From NCBI GenBank assembly GCA_034509735.1, contig JACGWO010000008.1:13899864-13963863 (forward strand): a stretch of DNA of 64,000 nt. The letters are read 5' to 3'. Origin of the DNA: Sesamum alatum (Eukaryota; Streptophyta; Magnoliopsida; Lamiales; Pedaliaceae). Below the pieces are notes generated by a model. The model was not told where the DNA came from, did no database searches, and saw only the letters and a program-made list of their open reading frames with translations. Positions 33,220-44,548 of this stretch are shown piece by piece (position 1 is the first letter of the stretch; each line of letters starts with the position of its first letter). Position numbers and translations under genes: made by a program.

Positions 33220-34735
33220 GAAATTTCTTATATGCTAAGCTTCGCAATAGTAAAAAAATAAAGTTTGAAAAATACTGTCTAAAATTTCTAAAAAATTAAA
33301 AATTTTAAATAGAATCAATTTTGATCCTCCTTAAAAAAAATAGAAAAAAAAATCTTTAATATAATTAATTTAATAATATATGTATTCCACGGTAAAACTT
33401 AGGCGAGCATTTCTGCTGTGAATAAGAAAGAGACAAATCAAAGGTAAAACATGAATCAAACAATGTGATGGGTTATAGTTGATACCTATGACTACACACT
33501 AAAAAAAAAGCTACATTATAAATAAATACGATTTAAAAATTATAATAAATTAATATTATTAATTATGATTAAATAAAATCAATACAAAAATTTAAATTTT
33601 AACCACGATCAATTAATATTTATCATGATTTTTAGCTATGGCCAAAATATTTACCATAATTTTGGCTATTGCTAATATTTTGGTCTTATTTGTAGAAACA
33701 ACGGCTAATGATTTTTGCTTAAATTTGGTTGATTTCTATTTGTCATATTTTTTTCATCATAATAATTAATTATACCGAAAAAACATACCTCTTCCAATGA
33801 TCACATAAATAAAGAGTTAAATGCAACAACTAGAAAAATAAGCAAGAGTCATTCTAATATAAAAATATGTGGTTTCTTTAATTTCTAAAAACAAAATAAT
33901 GCAATACCCCGATACGAGATATGGTGTTTTTTTGTTTTTTTTTTAAGTTTAGGAGTCACGTTATTTATTTATTTATTCTTTTTACAGGATAATGTTGTTT
34001 ATTCAGTATTTTCATAGGGATAAATTATAACAGACCTAATAAATAATAAATTAATACATAATATATATACTTCTTTTTATGTCATCTCTAATTTATAATT
34101 TTTATTTTCTTTCGAGAATGTGCATAACTGAAACTTTTAATTTCCAACAAATGGTGTTTTTCTTGGCCTAAAACAGTCCTATCAACTAAAATAATAATGT
34201 AATTATGCACTAAATCTTTAATCATTATTTTAAGAGTAAATTCCATTGAATTCCCCTTAAATTTATAATTATAAATATCCTTTATTGTTGAAAAATTATT
34301 GATATTCCCTTGAAGCTAACGTCAACCTATCAATAAACTCATTTTGTTAGCTTCCGATAGGATCACATCAAAATTTTATACTAAATTGTTCAAAATGCCC
34401 TATTAAATCCTGAATTATGATTTTACATATTTTAATTCTAAAATATTTGTATGGACTATAATCCTCTTTTCATTAATATACAAAGCCGAAATACAAAGGA
34501 ACAAATGGAGCACTTCATAACATCAGAATTTTTTAATATCTCTTTTAAAGTTTCCAAAAAAATCAAAACAGAAATTATGGATAAAGTTGAAATTTTCACT
34601 TTATCATTCAAAGATTACTTAATTACGTCAAATATCATGAGTATAGCAATAATTATTTGAACAAAGAGAGAATTTTTATAATTATACAAAATTTTAAGAT
34701 AGTTCGATTTCTTTAGTTTTTTTCTTATTTTTAAA
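33220..34735. other. Flanking DNA with truncated CACTA copy
   Basis: AT-rich DNA matching copy A (17137-18180), including the left part of the CACTA-type element from about 33492. Homology ends near 34395, where unrelated sequence begins. No gene is seen. Confidence 0.5.
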
Positions 34736-35695
34736 TAGAATAAAATTTATTTTGGTGATTTTTGTCATTAATGTTATTTTGGTACATGATTAATTACAAA
34801 TGACTCAATTAGTATTCGAGTTTCGCCATTAAGATCACTTTGGTACACGAGTATTTACAAATAACTTAATTAGTATCCGAATTTTTACCATTAATATCAC
34901 TTTGTAACCCAATTATTTATTTATTTATTTATTTTTTCTATTATCTTTTTATATAATGTCCATTTTATCCTTGCATACTAAAAAAAAATATAGCAAAGAA
35001 AACTTGGAATAAATTTCTATTGATGTATTTTGTTTTTATTATCAAACAAAGTTAGAATATTTTAATCTTAATTAATACTTTCTACCATTTTTATCTTTCA
35101 ATATATATAAAAAAAACTATTATCAAATAATTTATGTTAATAGCCAAGTACAGAGAAATCAAATTTTTAATTAATCGAAATAGTAAAATTTAAATGAAAA
35201 ACTTAGATATAGATTTAAAAGTTTCAATTTTAGATTATAAATTTTTGAAATTCAGAAATGCAAATTCAACTTCTCTATGGTTATTGCAATGCATTTTGAC
35301 TTATTTTACAAATATTTATAAATAAAGTGGGTAGAAAAAAATAAACTAATAAAATATTATTATCAATTATAATACTCATATGTAAAAAATGAAAGTCAGA
35401 AACTATATTAATGAAATTTTATTCAATTTTTCAATATATTTATTATTTTTTATGTATTATCTAAGGATAAAATGAGCATTATATAAAAAAGATAATAAAA
35501 AAATAAAAAAATATCAATTGAGTAGTAAAAGGATATTAATGGTGAACTCGGGTACTAATAAAGTCATTGTAATTACTCGTGTATCAAAGTGATATTAACA
35601 TCAAAATTCAAATAATAATTGAGTTATTTGTAATTACTCACATACCAAAATAATATTAATGACAAAACTTGAGTACCAATATGAATTTTACTCCT
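34735..35695. mobile_element. Foldback element with long imperfect inverted repeats
   Basis: The left arm (about 34735-34915: ATTTATTTTGGTG..., CACTTTGGTACACGAGTA) and the right arm (about 35515-35695, complement carrying the same words) form inverted repeats of roughly 180 bp. Between them lies AT-rich filler. It is absent from copy A and sits in the replaced stretch. No clear target duplication and no coding region. Confidence 0.55.
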
Positions 35696-36108
35696 TTAGA
35701 ATACAACAAATACGTAAAAATACAAAATATATACATTTTGAACTCGTGACTAAAATCTACGTTACGTCAAATCATTTTCATAAAATTTGTGAGGGACAGA
35801 TTATATATACATATACCAATGCATACAAACACGTGTTTGTTTACTTGTAGTGATGTTTGGTCAATTCAAGAAAATAAAAAACAAGTCGGAAAGGAGTGGA
35901 ATGTATTTATATATATATATATATACCACTTTTCTCTACGCGTTCGTACAAAATAATTTTTTATGTTTTAAAATATATTATTATTAAAATTTTGTAAATT
36001 AAAAAATTATATTTAAAGAAAAACAATTTAAGAATGTTATTAACACAAAAAAAATATATAATGGTGTTGCAAATTACTGTTTATGAATGAATAATGTATT
36101 TTTATATT

Positions 36109-36339
36109 TATGGTAGATTATGTTGACACACCTGAGGTTAGTTTAAATTACACAAACACCCTCTATTTTTTATAAAATTACAGCTACACCTCCTAAAGGG
36201 TGTTTGTGTAAACTTTGACTTTGAATAGGGGTGTAGTCGTAATACAACTATAATTACAAGAAATGTAACTATAATTTTACGAAAAACAAGGAGTGTTTTT
36301 GTATTTGATCTAATCTTAGGGGTATAACTGTAATTTACC
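36109..36339. mobile_element. MITE absent from copy A
   Basis: About 231 bp with inverted motifs (GGTAGATTA... and ...TAATTTACC; ACACAAACACC and GTGTTTGTGT inside), flanked by TTTTATATT on both sides (36100-36108 and 36340-36348). Copy A reads across the site without it (near 18515). The 9-bp duplication points to the Mutator type. Confidence 0.72.
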
Positions 36340-36578
36340 TTTTATATTATTATAAATTATAGATTATAGATTACACGGCATGCAAAGGTATATAGGTGAA
36401 TTAGTATACGTACACACTTACCAAACATTTGACCTCACATTCATAAATAAATAAAGTAAGAAGGTCAAGTATTTATGGGTTGTTGGTAGAAACAAGTTGC
36501 AGCAAATATATGCGACTAAGGTTTTGGGGATTGTTCATACTCTCTGCCAAAATTCAAATGTTCAACCCTTCCTTTTTA

Positions 36579-36838
36579 GGGATAATTATATTTACCCCTC
36601 TTAACTATGATCTATTTATATAAATTACCTTTATCTTTTAGATAATTACGTATTTATCTATTAGAAATGTTAACTCATTTTCCTACTTTTTGAAAAATTA
36701 CATCTACACCCTCCGAAATCGTTAACATCATTACACAAACTACCACTGTTTTTTAGGGATGATTTCTGTAATTTTGCAAAATACAGGGGTGATTTATTTA
36801 AAGAGATTATAATTCAAAGGGGTAAATGTAACTATCCC
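36579..36838. mobile_element. Mutator-type MITE, counterpart of 18769-19043
   Basis: It starts GGGATAATTATATTTACCCC and ends GTAAATGTAACTATCCC, with 9-bp duplications TCCTTTTTA / TTCTTTTTA. The site is the same as in copy A, so it predates the duplication. Confidence 0.85.
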
Positions 36839-37411
36839 TTCTTTTTATGGTAAAAATGTTACTTTGATCCATTAAATTTATGATGTTTATCCAGAATATA
36901 TATCAGAATAATTATAAATTACTTTTGTTTGGCGTGATTAATTATTATAATTAAAAAATAAATAATCATGATGAATATTAATGAATTATAATTGTGCAAC
37001 GATTATTAATCGATGTTTCTATAAATAATGACCAAAAGTTGGTCCTAACTAATTTAAATCGTGGTAACCTTTTGGAATATGGTAAAAAACTTAAACTTTT
37101 GCGTAATTTTTTTATATTTAAATATATCTAATTATGTTGTTATTTGTTTTTATTAAAAAAATTCATGCAAAAATCAGCTCCGAAACAAAAATTCCCAACA
37201 ATGTATTAAAATCTAATGTCTTAAAATAAGGGTACATTACAGTATGTCAATGACACTCTCTGTGATTGGGTCTAATTAAATAAATATCTCGCGTCCTCTA
37301 TAAACTTACAAATATACCCTCTTAGTGGGTGTTGTTGTAATGTAATTTAAGGAATGTTCGTATAAAATTTCACCATTAAATAAGAGGTGTACTTATAATT
37401 ATCGCTACAAC

Positions 37412-37684
37412 CACTAGAAAAAATTGTAATACTTAACCATGCCTAATTGTCATAGTTAAAAATAATAATTCATAATAAATAGTTATTCACCACAGCCAGA
37501 CAACAGTTGTTGGTCGTGATTTTTAATTACGAGTGTACCTAGAAAAATTTGTTACGTCTAAAAGTCATGGCAAAAACATTCACTAAGACTCATAATCATG
37601 ACAAAAATGATTTTTCTGGTAAATAATATAAGTTTTAGTCCACAACGGATAAAATTATAGTTAATAGTAAATTTTCATCTAGTG
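37412..37684. mobile_element. CACTA-type MITE absent from copy A
   Basis: Ends CACTAGAAAAAATTG and ...TTTTCATCTAGTG are inverted, flanked by 3-bp duplications AAC (37409-37411 and 37685-37687). Copy A has the uninterrupted site (ACAATTTGATAAT near 19651, one base different). It inserted after the duplication. Confidence 0.85.
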
Positions 37685-38682
37685 AACTTGATAATTATAT
37701 AGTAATTTTGTAAAAAAAATATATATATATATTTTTGTAATTACACCAAACTGTGAAATGTCAATGTAATTAATTACGCTTAAAACGAAAACGTGGTGTT
37801 GTCAATTTTGATGAGTTTGAGGCTGTCAATCTATAGCTGTATTCTTGTCGTCAAATATATATATATATATATGGTTGAGGATTTCCAGTGTCAGACACTT
37901 ACTAAGATTTGGCCTATAAAGCTTTCAACAAGAGTAGCCTAATAAGAAAATTATTTTGCCTTTTTTCAAGTCAGACTTTTTCTTAATTGACCAATAAACT
38001 TGCAAATAAATTACTATTTATTTATTTATTTATTTATTATAATTCTATGTTGGAATGTGTCCAGAATCAAATCTCAATGTTGTAGCCAATGGATCGGACG
38101 GCTGTAATAAATTGAGGTGTGAATTTGTAGACAATTCAATTAATTTCTTGAAAATAATTTTCAGATGGGGACTATGGGAGTGGTTGAGGAATCATCCTCA
38201 GCAAGCGCGTAATCTTTTGAATTTTTATTGTTATTTTTTTGTTAACACGTCTAAAGAAATATAAGTATTGTTAATTATGATAAATATTAATTAATTAAGA
38301 TAAATCATAGCTACTAGCAATTATTTATATAAATGAAAACATATTTAATAATTATGATAAATATTTTGTCATAATTAAAATTATAATAAAATAAAAGGCG
38401 AATCAATGAGTTAAAAAGGGATGATTTGGACGTTTCAACAACAACTAATCTTTAAAGATTTCATTATCCTCTTTTGGAAAGATCTCTAGGTACACCAATG
38501 AGGTTTTGACTAAATGGTGAGATTAATGTCTTAAAATGTTTAGAATACATGATTTCATTATTCACAAGATTGCCCTTTACAAAAAAAAAATTAAATATTA
38601 AATGATTTTGTTTTTTAATAATTTAAATTTTGGATGACGTGATTATTTAATATAGCATCAAAATCAAGTTAACGAAGATCAT

Positions 38683-38800
38683 TTTTTTTTTTTTACTGTA
38701 TATACACACACGCCCAACTTACACACACAGATTTGAACATAAAACCTCCGATAAGAAACATTGAGCCCAAACCGTTGGCTTGTCCTCTCAAGAGACAGGT
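38683..38800 (-). mobile_element. tRNA-derived SINE with A-tail (tentative)
   Basis: On the minus strand a box A-like CAAGCCAACGGTTTGGG and box B-like TTCAAATCTG are followed by a GTGTGTGTATATAC stretch and a run of A ending near 38683. This is the order of a tRNA-derived SINE. Target duplications are unclear. Confidence 0.45.
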
Positions 38801-39149
38801 CAAAGAAGAGGTTTTGAATTCGAATATCTCTATATGAATTATTTGTGGAAAAAAAAAAGAAGAATATTATCTACAAGTGAAGAGGTATATTGTAAATATT
38901 AAATATCAAATAATTTTTCTTTTTAACAACTTAAACCTTTCAATCAAGCGGTCATTCAACGACCACCGGCCTTAATAAATACTTTCCTATAGTTTCAAGA
39001 ATGTAGGTTAGAAAAAATATGCCTATAATTTTATTCAATATGAGCATATCTTACACTAATTAATCTCAAACTTAATTATCCAACTATGGTGTTTTTAATT
39101 TTTATATATTTAAATTTTTGGGCGAAGAGATTCGAGAATAACAATATGA

Positions 39150-39295
39150 TGCATACCAATGATCTCTTAACCTAGTGGTTAAGGTTGAAATCCCATGATC
39201 TTAGAGGTAATGGGTTCGAACACCACCAATGCGTGTGATGATAGTCTACTGCATAGTAGATATTGTTTGTATACTATAATAGTAAGGTGTCGTTT
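39150..39295 (+). mobile_element. tRNA-derived SINE
   Basis: Box A (TAGTGGTTAAGGTTG, from 39174) and box B (GGGTTCGAACACC, 39212-39224) are spaced as in a tRNA. The tRNA-unrelated body TAGTCTACTGCATAGTAGATA follows. The body resembles the one at 58495-58640. It is not a functional tRNA, since no acceptor stem closes. Confidence 0.65.
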
Positions 39296-39307
39296 AGATT
39301 TAATCTA

Positions 39308-39736
39308 GGGTAAATTACAATTACCTCCCCTGAGATTTGACATAATTGTGTATACCTCATCGTTTTTTCAAAAATTACAATTACCCCTCTAAGGTTTGTA
39401 ACCGTCTAACAAATAACCCATTTTCATCCATTTTTATGGGTGAACTGACCAAAATGCCTTTATACAAACTGAATTATTTTTATTAATTTTAAATTTGTTT
39501 GAATTTTTTTGGACTAAAATGCGCAGGAAGAGGTTTGTTAAGTTTTTTACACAGATGAGCAATAATGTAATTTGCCTCAACTGATTTTTCTACAATTTTA
39601 AAAAAATAAATCAAGGGCAAATGGACAATTTCAGGCCTTTGGTTAAAAATTACAAATCGGTATTTGTAATTTTTGAAAAAGCGAGGAAGTATCTGTAATT
39701 ATGTCAAACCTCAGGAGAGGTTATTGTAATTCACCC
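39308..39736. mobile_element. Mutator-type MITE, family with 42804-43226
   Basis: Inverted ends GGGTAAATTACAATTACC and its complement, 429 bp, with imperfect 9-bp duplications TTTAATCTA / TTTACTTTA. The interior shares long stretches with 42804-43226 (for example GGTGAACTGACCAAAATGCC). No coding region. Confidence 0.8.
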
Positions 39737-40135
39737 TTTACTTTATGTGATATTGTTGATCAAGATATGACTATTGTAATTGTTGTTTGATATTGATATT
39801 CGATAGGACTTATTGTAATCGATCGATTTACTTCAATTAATAATATTTATCACTTTCACTTCAAAAACTAAAAAATAAAAACAATGTGATGCATATATAT
39901 ATATATATATATATCCCTCAAATCTTGTCCATTGATTTTACCTTTTCTTTTCTTTTCTTTAGGGTTTTCCTTCTCTCGTATTACAACATTATGGCGAGAG
40001 AATGACAATTCATATATAATTTGTATGGTTGTTGCCGCGTACGAACATCCCTAATAAAGCAATGTCTCATACGTAAATCATCTCTCAACCCCACAAATAA
40101 ATATATATATATATATATGTAATTTTTATATATTT

Positions 40136-40360
40136 ATGAAAAATAAAAGTTTGATTGTAATATGTGGTCCAATTTCGTCACAATGCATGGAGATGAATTG
40201 GGTTATGTGGTCACATAAGGGGACACAATCGGCATGTGGAGTAGGGATTGGAAGCATTAATGCCTACAACCAACATATTAATAAAAGTTGCTTTGCTGTT
40301 CACAATCATCCAACTCGACAAATTCTTGTACGCATCAAGTTTGATTTGATCAGTGAATGA
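40136..40360 (+). other. Open frame of unknown nature
   Basis: A 74-codon open frame with no recognised domain, flanked by (TA)n runs. Composition is typical intergenic DNA for this window. I do not regard it as a supported gene and list it so the gap 39737-40480 is described. Confidence 0.15.
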
Positions 40361-40481
40361 ATATAATATATTTGTAATATAATTGATCATTCTTTTTAAA
40401 ATAATATAACAATTAATACTTGTTTAATCAGTTCGAATCAAATGAAACTTAATTTGAGGAAGAACTTCTGAAATGAAATGG

Positions 40482-40630
40482 ATAGTCCTTTCTTTCTTTC
40501 TTTTTTCCGATAGGAAAATGATGGTATTAAGTGAAATATATACATATATAGTCCTTTCTTTCTTTCTTTTTTTCGATAAGAAAATGATGGTATTAATTAA
40601 TTAAATTAAATGAAATATATAGTCCTTTCT
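40482..40630. repeat. Tandem repeat of about 70 bp, two copies
   Basis: The unit AGTCCTTTCTTTCTTTCTTT...GAAAATGATGGTATTAA...GAAATATATA occurs at about 40482-40553 and 40551-40625, with a third partial start (AGTCCTTTCTG). It is a local slippage duplication just before the LINE. Confidence 0.7.
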
Positions 40631-40776
40631 GATAGATCGTTAAATGCAATAATCCAGCATGAGTTGGTGCTAAAAGAGGGTTTTTGTGCTTTTAATGGAA
40701 ATGACTGTTTCCTTCTTTTGTTCTAATGTGGGAGATTTTTTTTTTTCTTTTTTTGACGAGAAAAAGATGCTTTCCA

Positions 40777-42120
40777 TTACTTAGCTATGTCCGAAGACAC
40801 AAGCGAAACAACCACTGTGGGAATCAAGTGTTCTCCCTCAGCAAAGTCATTACAATAGTGCGCAAAGAAGTGGGCAACAGTATTGCCCGAGCGTCTAACT
40901 AACGAAAACTGGCAAGAAGGAATACATGAGGAAAAAGATAGGATATCAGCCACAATAGGGTCATATGTGGACAAGTCCCGTTTCTTCTGTTGTAATTTCT
41001 GGATCAGCACAGCATAGTCCCCTTCCACTATAACCCTCGGCCAACATTTCTGCAGAGCCAAGAGGACCGCCTCCCTGGCAGCAAGAGATTCAGCCAGCTC
41101 CCCATCTCCCGTTCGTTCCACTCGCCGAGATAACCACGCCACACATCTACCAAGTTCGTCTCTAGCCACCACGCCAACACCCACTTGTACTCCCCCCATC
41201 AAGGTGGCGCCATCAAAGTTTAGTTTAACATAGATAGGGGGAGGGACTTGCCACCGAGAAGGGATCCCCAAGCTCCAGTGAATGGCAAAGCCCCCTGCCT
41301 GCGTGAGGAAGGATGATAGGTACCTAGAAGCAAAATCCACAACCTGTACCGGGGCCCTAAACTCCCCTTCCATCGCCATTCTATTTCTACCCCACCAAAC
41401 CGCCCAACACATCATCATAAACAAGCCAACCTCACTACTATCCAGTTGGGCTACAACATATTGCATCCATTGACAGGGCGAGGGAGACTGTGTTGTCATT
41501 AACAAAGAATTGAATGGGGCAAGACTCCATACCTGGCGAGCATATGAGCAGTGAACAAGGGCATGCAAGGTGTCCTCCTGGGCCTGACAGAACGGGCAAG
41601 CAGCCAGGAAGCCTGGGATTCGTCGGCCAAGATTCTGGCCCGTGGGGAGAGCATTAATACAAGCCCGCCAGATAAAAATCTTCACTTTGTTAAGCAATCG
41701 AGCCTGCCACACCTTCCTCCACCAGCACCAGCCACTTCCCAACTCCTCCAGCGAACTCGAGCCCGGTCGGTCCTCAAGGGCACAAGCAAGATGGTAAGCG
41801 CTACGCATCGAAAATAGCCCTATCTTGGAGTAGTGCCAAACCAGGACATCCTGCTCGTCTGTGTGGCCCAACGGGATCCTTAGAACCACTTCGCTATCAA
41901 CGGGCCAAAATAGAGTATTCACCTTACCCACATCCCATTCCCGTGTAACGGGGTCAATCAGCTCTAAGACAAATATATGTTCTTGGGAGGTGGGCGCTGA
42001 CGTGATTGGGCGGAAGGAACGAGGTCTCAGCAGCCAAGGGTCCTTCCAAATCTGGATAGAGGAGCCCGAGCCCACTCTCCACCTACACCCCGCACGGAAT
42101 AAGTCCTGAGCCGCCATCAC
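40777..42120 (-). pseudogene. LINE ORF2 C-terminus: zinc-binding region and RNase H, 447 codons open
   Basis: A long intact frame encodes GSGSSIQIWKDPWL, then the RT-associated zinc-binding region (VWQARLLNKVKIFIWRACIN, CPFCQAQEDTLHALVHC). A C-terminal RNase H domain follows (VKLNFDGATLMGGVQVGVG, ELAESLAAREAVLLAL, IVEGDYAVLIQKL, RRSGNTVAHFFAHY) with Asp, Glu and Asp residues at the expected places. Plant L1 elements are known to carry this archaeal-type RNase H. The ATG at 42120 is internal: the true frame comes from RT upstream across a frameshift in a C/G homopolymer. It is not a free gene. Confidence 0.9.
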
Positions 42121-42292
42121 ACTACGCCACGTATAGAAGGACGTGTCCCCAGCGAGGCTGTGAACACATCACCGTGAGGGAAATAACGAGCTCGTAAAAC
42201 ACGGCTGAGCAGTTTCTCGGGATGGCTCCAGAGCCGCCAAAGCTATTTCGCTAACATGGCTAGGTTGAAAAGGTGCAGCTGTCAGAAACCGA

Positions 42293-42317
42293 GCCCCCCC
42301 CCCTCCCCCCCCCCCCC
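42293..42317. repeat. C-homopolymer tract that breaks the LINE frame
   Basis: About 25 bases, almost all C, with one T. On the sense strand this is a poly-Gly run after KLLLGGGG; length change here moves RT (42709-42320) and the 447-codon frame out of register. In relatives the position reads GGLGFR-type sequence, so the run is probably a slippage expansion. Confidence 0.75.
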
Positions 42318-42745
42318 AACAACAACTTGCTCTCACATAACCGTTGCCACGAGACCCAATGAACCTTTCGCTGCCCCCTATTACTCCACCAAAATCGTGC
42401 CACCGTACCCTGAATCTCCCGTAACAAGCTCAGGGGGAGCCTGAAACAACCCATGGCGTAGGTGGGTACCGCCTGAATTACGGCCTTGATCAAGACTTCC
42501 TTGCCCGCTTGGGATAAAAACTTTGCATTCCATCCCAAAATCTTGGCCCAAATCCTGTCCCGGGTGGTGTCGAACAAAGCTTTTTTAGACCGGTCCACCT
42601 TCGAAGGGAGGCCTAATAAGTAGAGTTCCATCTTATTTTCCCGTCGTATGGTAAGCTCATTTTCGATGTAATCACAAACCTCCGCCGCAGCGTTCTTACT
42701 AAACGCCACCGAGGACTTGGAGAAATTTATCTCCTGCCCCGAAGC
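42318..42745 (-). pseudogene. LINE reverse transcriptase, C-terminal piece
   Basis: Contains MELYLLGLPSKVDRSKKALF, WNAKFLSQAGKEVLIKAV, IQAVPTYAMGCFRLPLSL and ARFWWSNRGQRKVHWVSW. These are hallmarks of the plant LINE RT-to-zinc-region linker. The catalytic FADD box lies further upstream and is absent because of 5' truncation. Confidence 0.9.
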
Positions 42746-42803
42746 AATGTGGGAGAAAATTAAGGATAGATATAGTGAGAAAATAAGCCTTAGTTTTATG
42801 AAT

Positions 42804-43226
42804 GGGTAAATTAGAGCTACCTGTCTTGAGGTATGGTATGATTAAAAATATCTCCTCGTTGTTTGAAACATTACAAATACCCCCTGAAGTTTGTAACCGT
42901 CTAACAAATAATTCATTTTCATCAATTTTTATGGGTGAACTGACCAAAATGCCTTTATGCACTGAATTATTTTTAATTTAATTCTTAAAATTTTTTTGGA
43001 CTACAATGCACAGGGAGATGTTTCTTAAGTTTTTTACACAGAGGATGAATAATGGAATTTGTCTCAGTTGATTTTTCTACAATTTTAATAAAAAATTCAT
43101 GGGCAAAATGGTTAATTTTAGGCCTTTGGTTAAAAATTACAAATCTTAGGAGGGTATTTATAATTATTAAAACAATAAGGAGATATTTATAATTTTGCCA
43201 AACCTAGGAGTGGTTGTAATTTACCC
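42804..43226. mobile_element. Mutator-type MITE, second copy of the family at 39308
   Basis: It starts GGGTAAATTAGAGCTACC and ends GTAATTTACCC, 423 bp, with imperfect 9-bp duplications TTTATGAAT / TTTGTAAAT. Together with 39308-39736 it brackets the LINE, probably by chance. Confidence 0.75.
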
Positions 43227-43229
43227 TTT

Positions 43230-43935
43230 GTAAATTCATCTCTAATTCCAGTTTAGAATCTTGGATTGAATAATATCTTTGTCTTAATTTTGTTATTCAA
43301 CTACAAAATTAGAGTTCGAATCAGAGACGACAAAATAATTGTTTCAAATTCCATAAATTTTCCCATGTCTTTCCTTTTAGAGACTATTTTCATCTCAAAT
43401 CTCAATTTCTTTTTTCTAATTGTTACCTGCTTTTTTGAGAGAAAAATAAGGATAGATAGAGTGGGCGGAAAAAAGCTTTATTTTTATAAATCCATTATTC
43501 CATTTTAGAATTTTGGATTGAATTATAATTTTTTTTAAATTGTTTATTCAACTATGAAACTAGAGTAAGGAATTTGCCAAACAATCGCTCCACCCTTCCC
43601 CGTGGTGGATTGAAATTGAGTCGTTCTCGTCCTGTGACGGGAGTTGATGTTCAATTCAGTTGTTTGCCCGGGGTTCGGCAGAGTCCCAGTAGTTTTTTCT
43701 ACCGCAGTCCGCTGACTTACCATCACACTCTACGCTCTTAGCTCCCTGGCTCCTGCCCTTCGACTAGGAGGTCAGTCGCTCTTCCGTCTTTGTTTAGTTG
43801 GGAGAGAACCCCCTCTCTCTCAGAGACGGATTTTGACAATATAATTGTTTTCAAATTCCATAATTATTCCTATCTCTTTCTTTCTAGAGACTATTTCTAT
43901 CTTAAATATCAATTGTTTATTTGAAGTTCTATTTT
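43230..43935. repeat. Local tandem duplication, one copy split by foreign DNA
   Basis: Unit 1 (about 43235-43425) and unit 2 (about 43485-43565 plus 43821-43935) align: TTTAGAATYTTGGATTGAAT, TTATTCAACTAYRAAAYTAGAG, CAGAGACG and CAAATTCCATAAWT all recur in order. Unit 2 is interrupted between TAGAG (43561-43565) and CAGAG (43821). Confidence 0.75.
43566..43820. other. Organelle-like insert of 255 bp in unit 2
   Basis: The insert is much richer in GC than its surroundings, non-repetitive and without open frames of note (for example CTTCGACTAGGAGGTCAGTC). Unit 1 of the tandem duplication has only a few bases at the same point, which defines the insert edges. Its texture suggests plant mitochondrial DNA, unverified. 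Confidence 0.4.
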
Positions 43936-44392
43936 AGAGACTAAAAAATAGACGGAACTTTTTTAGATAATCTTTTTATTTTCTTAATCCTCCACAGGAA
44001 TGCCAATCCGTCTCTAATTTTGTAAATTTATTTTACAATTCAAGACGGGCGTAGTTCCATCCGTCTCAATAAGTGAAAATCATTGCCTGGTCCGTTTCCA
44101 TCTCTGATTTCCATCTTTAAAAAAGTGATAATTAAAAAGGAATCAAAATTGTTGCCATTAAACAAAATAAAATATTATTTGGGCACATTAAAAATAGAGT
44201 TGAAAAATTAATGAAACTACTCAATATTCGATTTAAAAATAATTAGTAAAAGCCCATTTGAACTTGATTCGTTAATTTAACAAATCAACCTCGAACTTAA
44301 TAACTTTCAAACTCAAATCGAGCTCAATTCAATTTTCAAATAAAATATATTTTAAAACATCAAACTATTCAAGTTCAAGTTCGATTTGATTA

Positions 44393-44534
44393 TGTAGGCG
44401 AGCCACGAAGATCCGGGTGTCATAAAGTTAATTCCGCTGCGTGTTGACATACCATAGCATTGAGGTAATCCCCGAAATCGATTATGTGCAATATGTGTTA
44501 ATGTGCTTCACATATATGCTTTATTTTTCCTACA
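44393..44534 (+). repeat. Left terminal repeat of the young copia, 142 bp
   Basis: Runs from TGTAGGCGAGCC to TTTTTCCTACA. It matches 51508-51649 with no difference that I can see by eye. It contains no TATA box, so it looks like the end (U5) part of an LTR with no promoter. Confidence 0.9.
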
Positions 44535-44535
44535 G

Positions 44536-44548
44536 TGGTATCAGAGCC
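44536..44548 (+). promoter_or_regulatory. Primer binding site of the young copia
   Basis: TGGTATCAGAGCC, complementary to the 3' end of plant initiator Met tRNA, one base after the left repeat. Confidence 0.95.

Larger units (their letters stand above)
20578..38168. repeat. Copy B of the direct segmental duplication
   Basis: Collinear with copy A from TGCAACGCAGCAAATG (20578) to TTTTCAGATGGG (38168). Compared with copy A it lacks the Athila-like and gypsy insertions. It has gained a copia element, two organelle-like pieces, a poly(A) retroposon and at least three MITEs. Between about 34395 and 35935 it carries unrelated sequence in place of the right part of the CACTA element. Confidence 0.85.
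40736..42745 (-). mobile_element. 5'-truncated LINE (L1-type with RNase H)
   Basis: The element lies between exact 11-bp duplications AATGTGGGAGA (40725-40735 and 42746-42756). Its minus-strand 3' end is A-rich (40736-40760). It begins inside the RT domain (ASGQEINFSKSSVAFSKN near 42745-42690), so the first part of ORF2 and all of ORF1 were never inserted. This is the usual outcome of incomplete target-primed reverse transcription. Confidence 0.95.

Noticed and set aside
40136..40360. 74-codon frame as a host gene
   Set aside because: No domain and flanked by microsatellites; ordinary intergenic composition.
39308..43226. Two related MITEs flanking the LINE as ends of one large composite transposon
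   Set aside because: Each MITE has its own inverted ends and target duplications, and the LINE has its own 11-bp duplication, so three separate insertions explain the layout.
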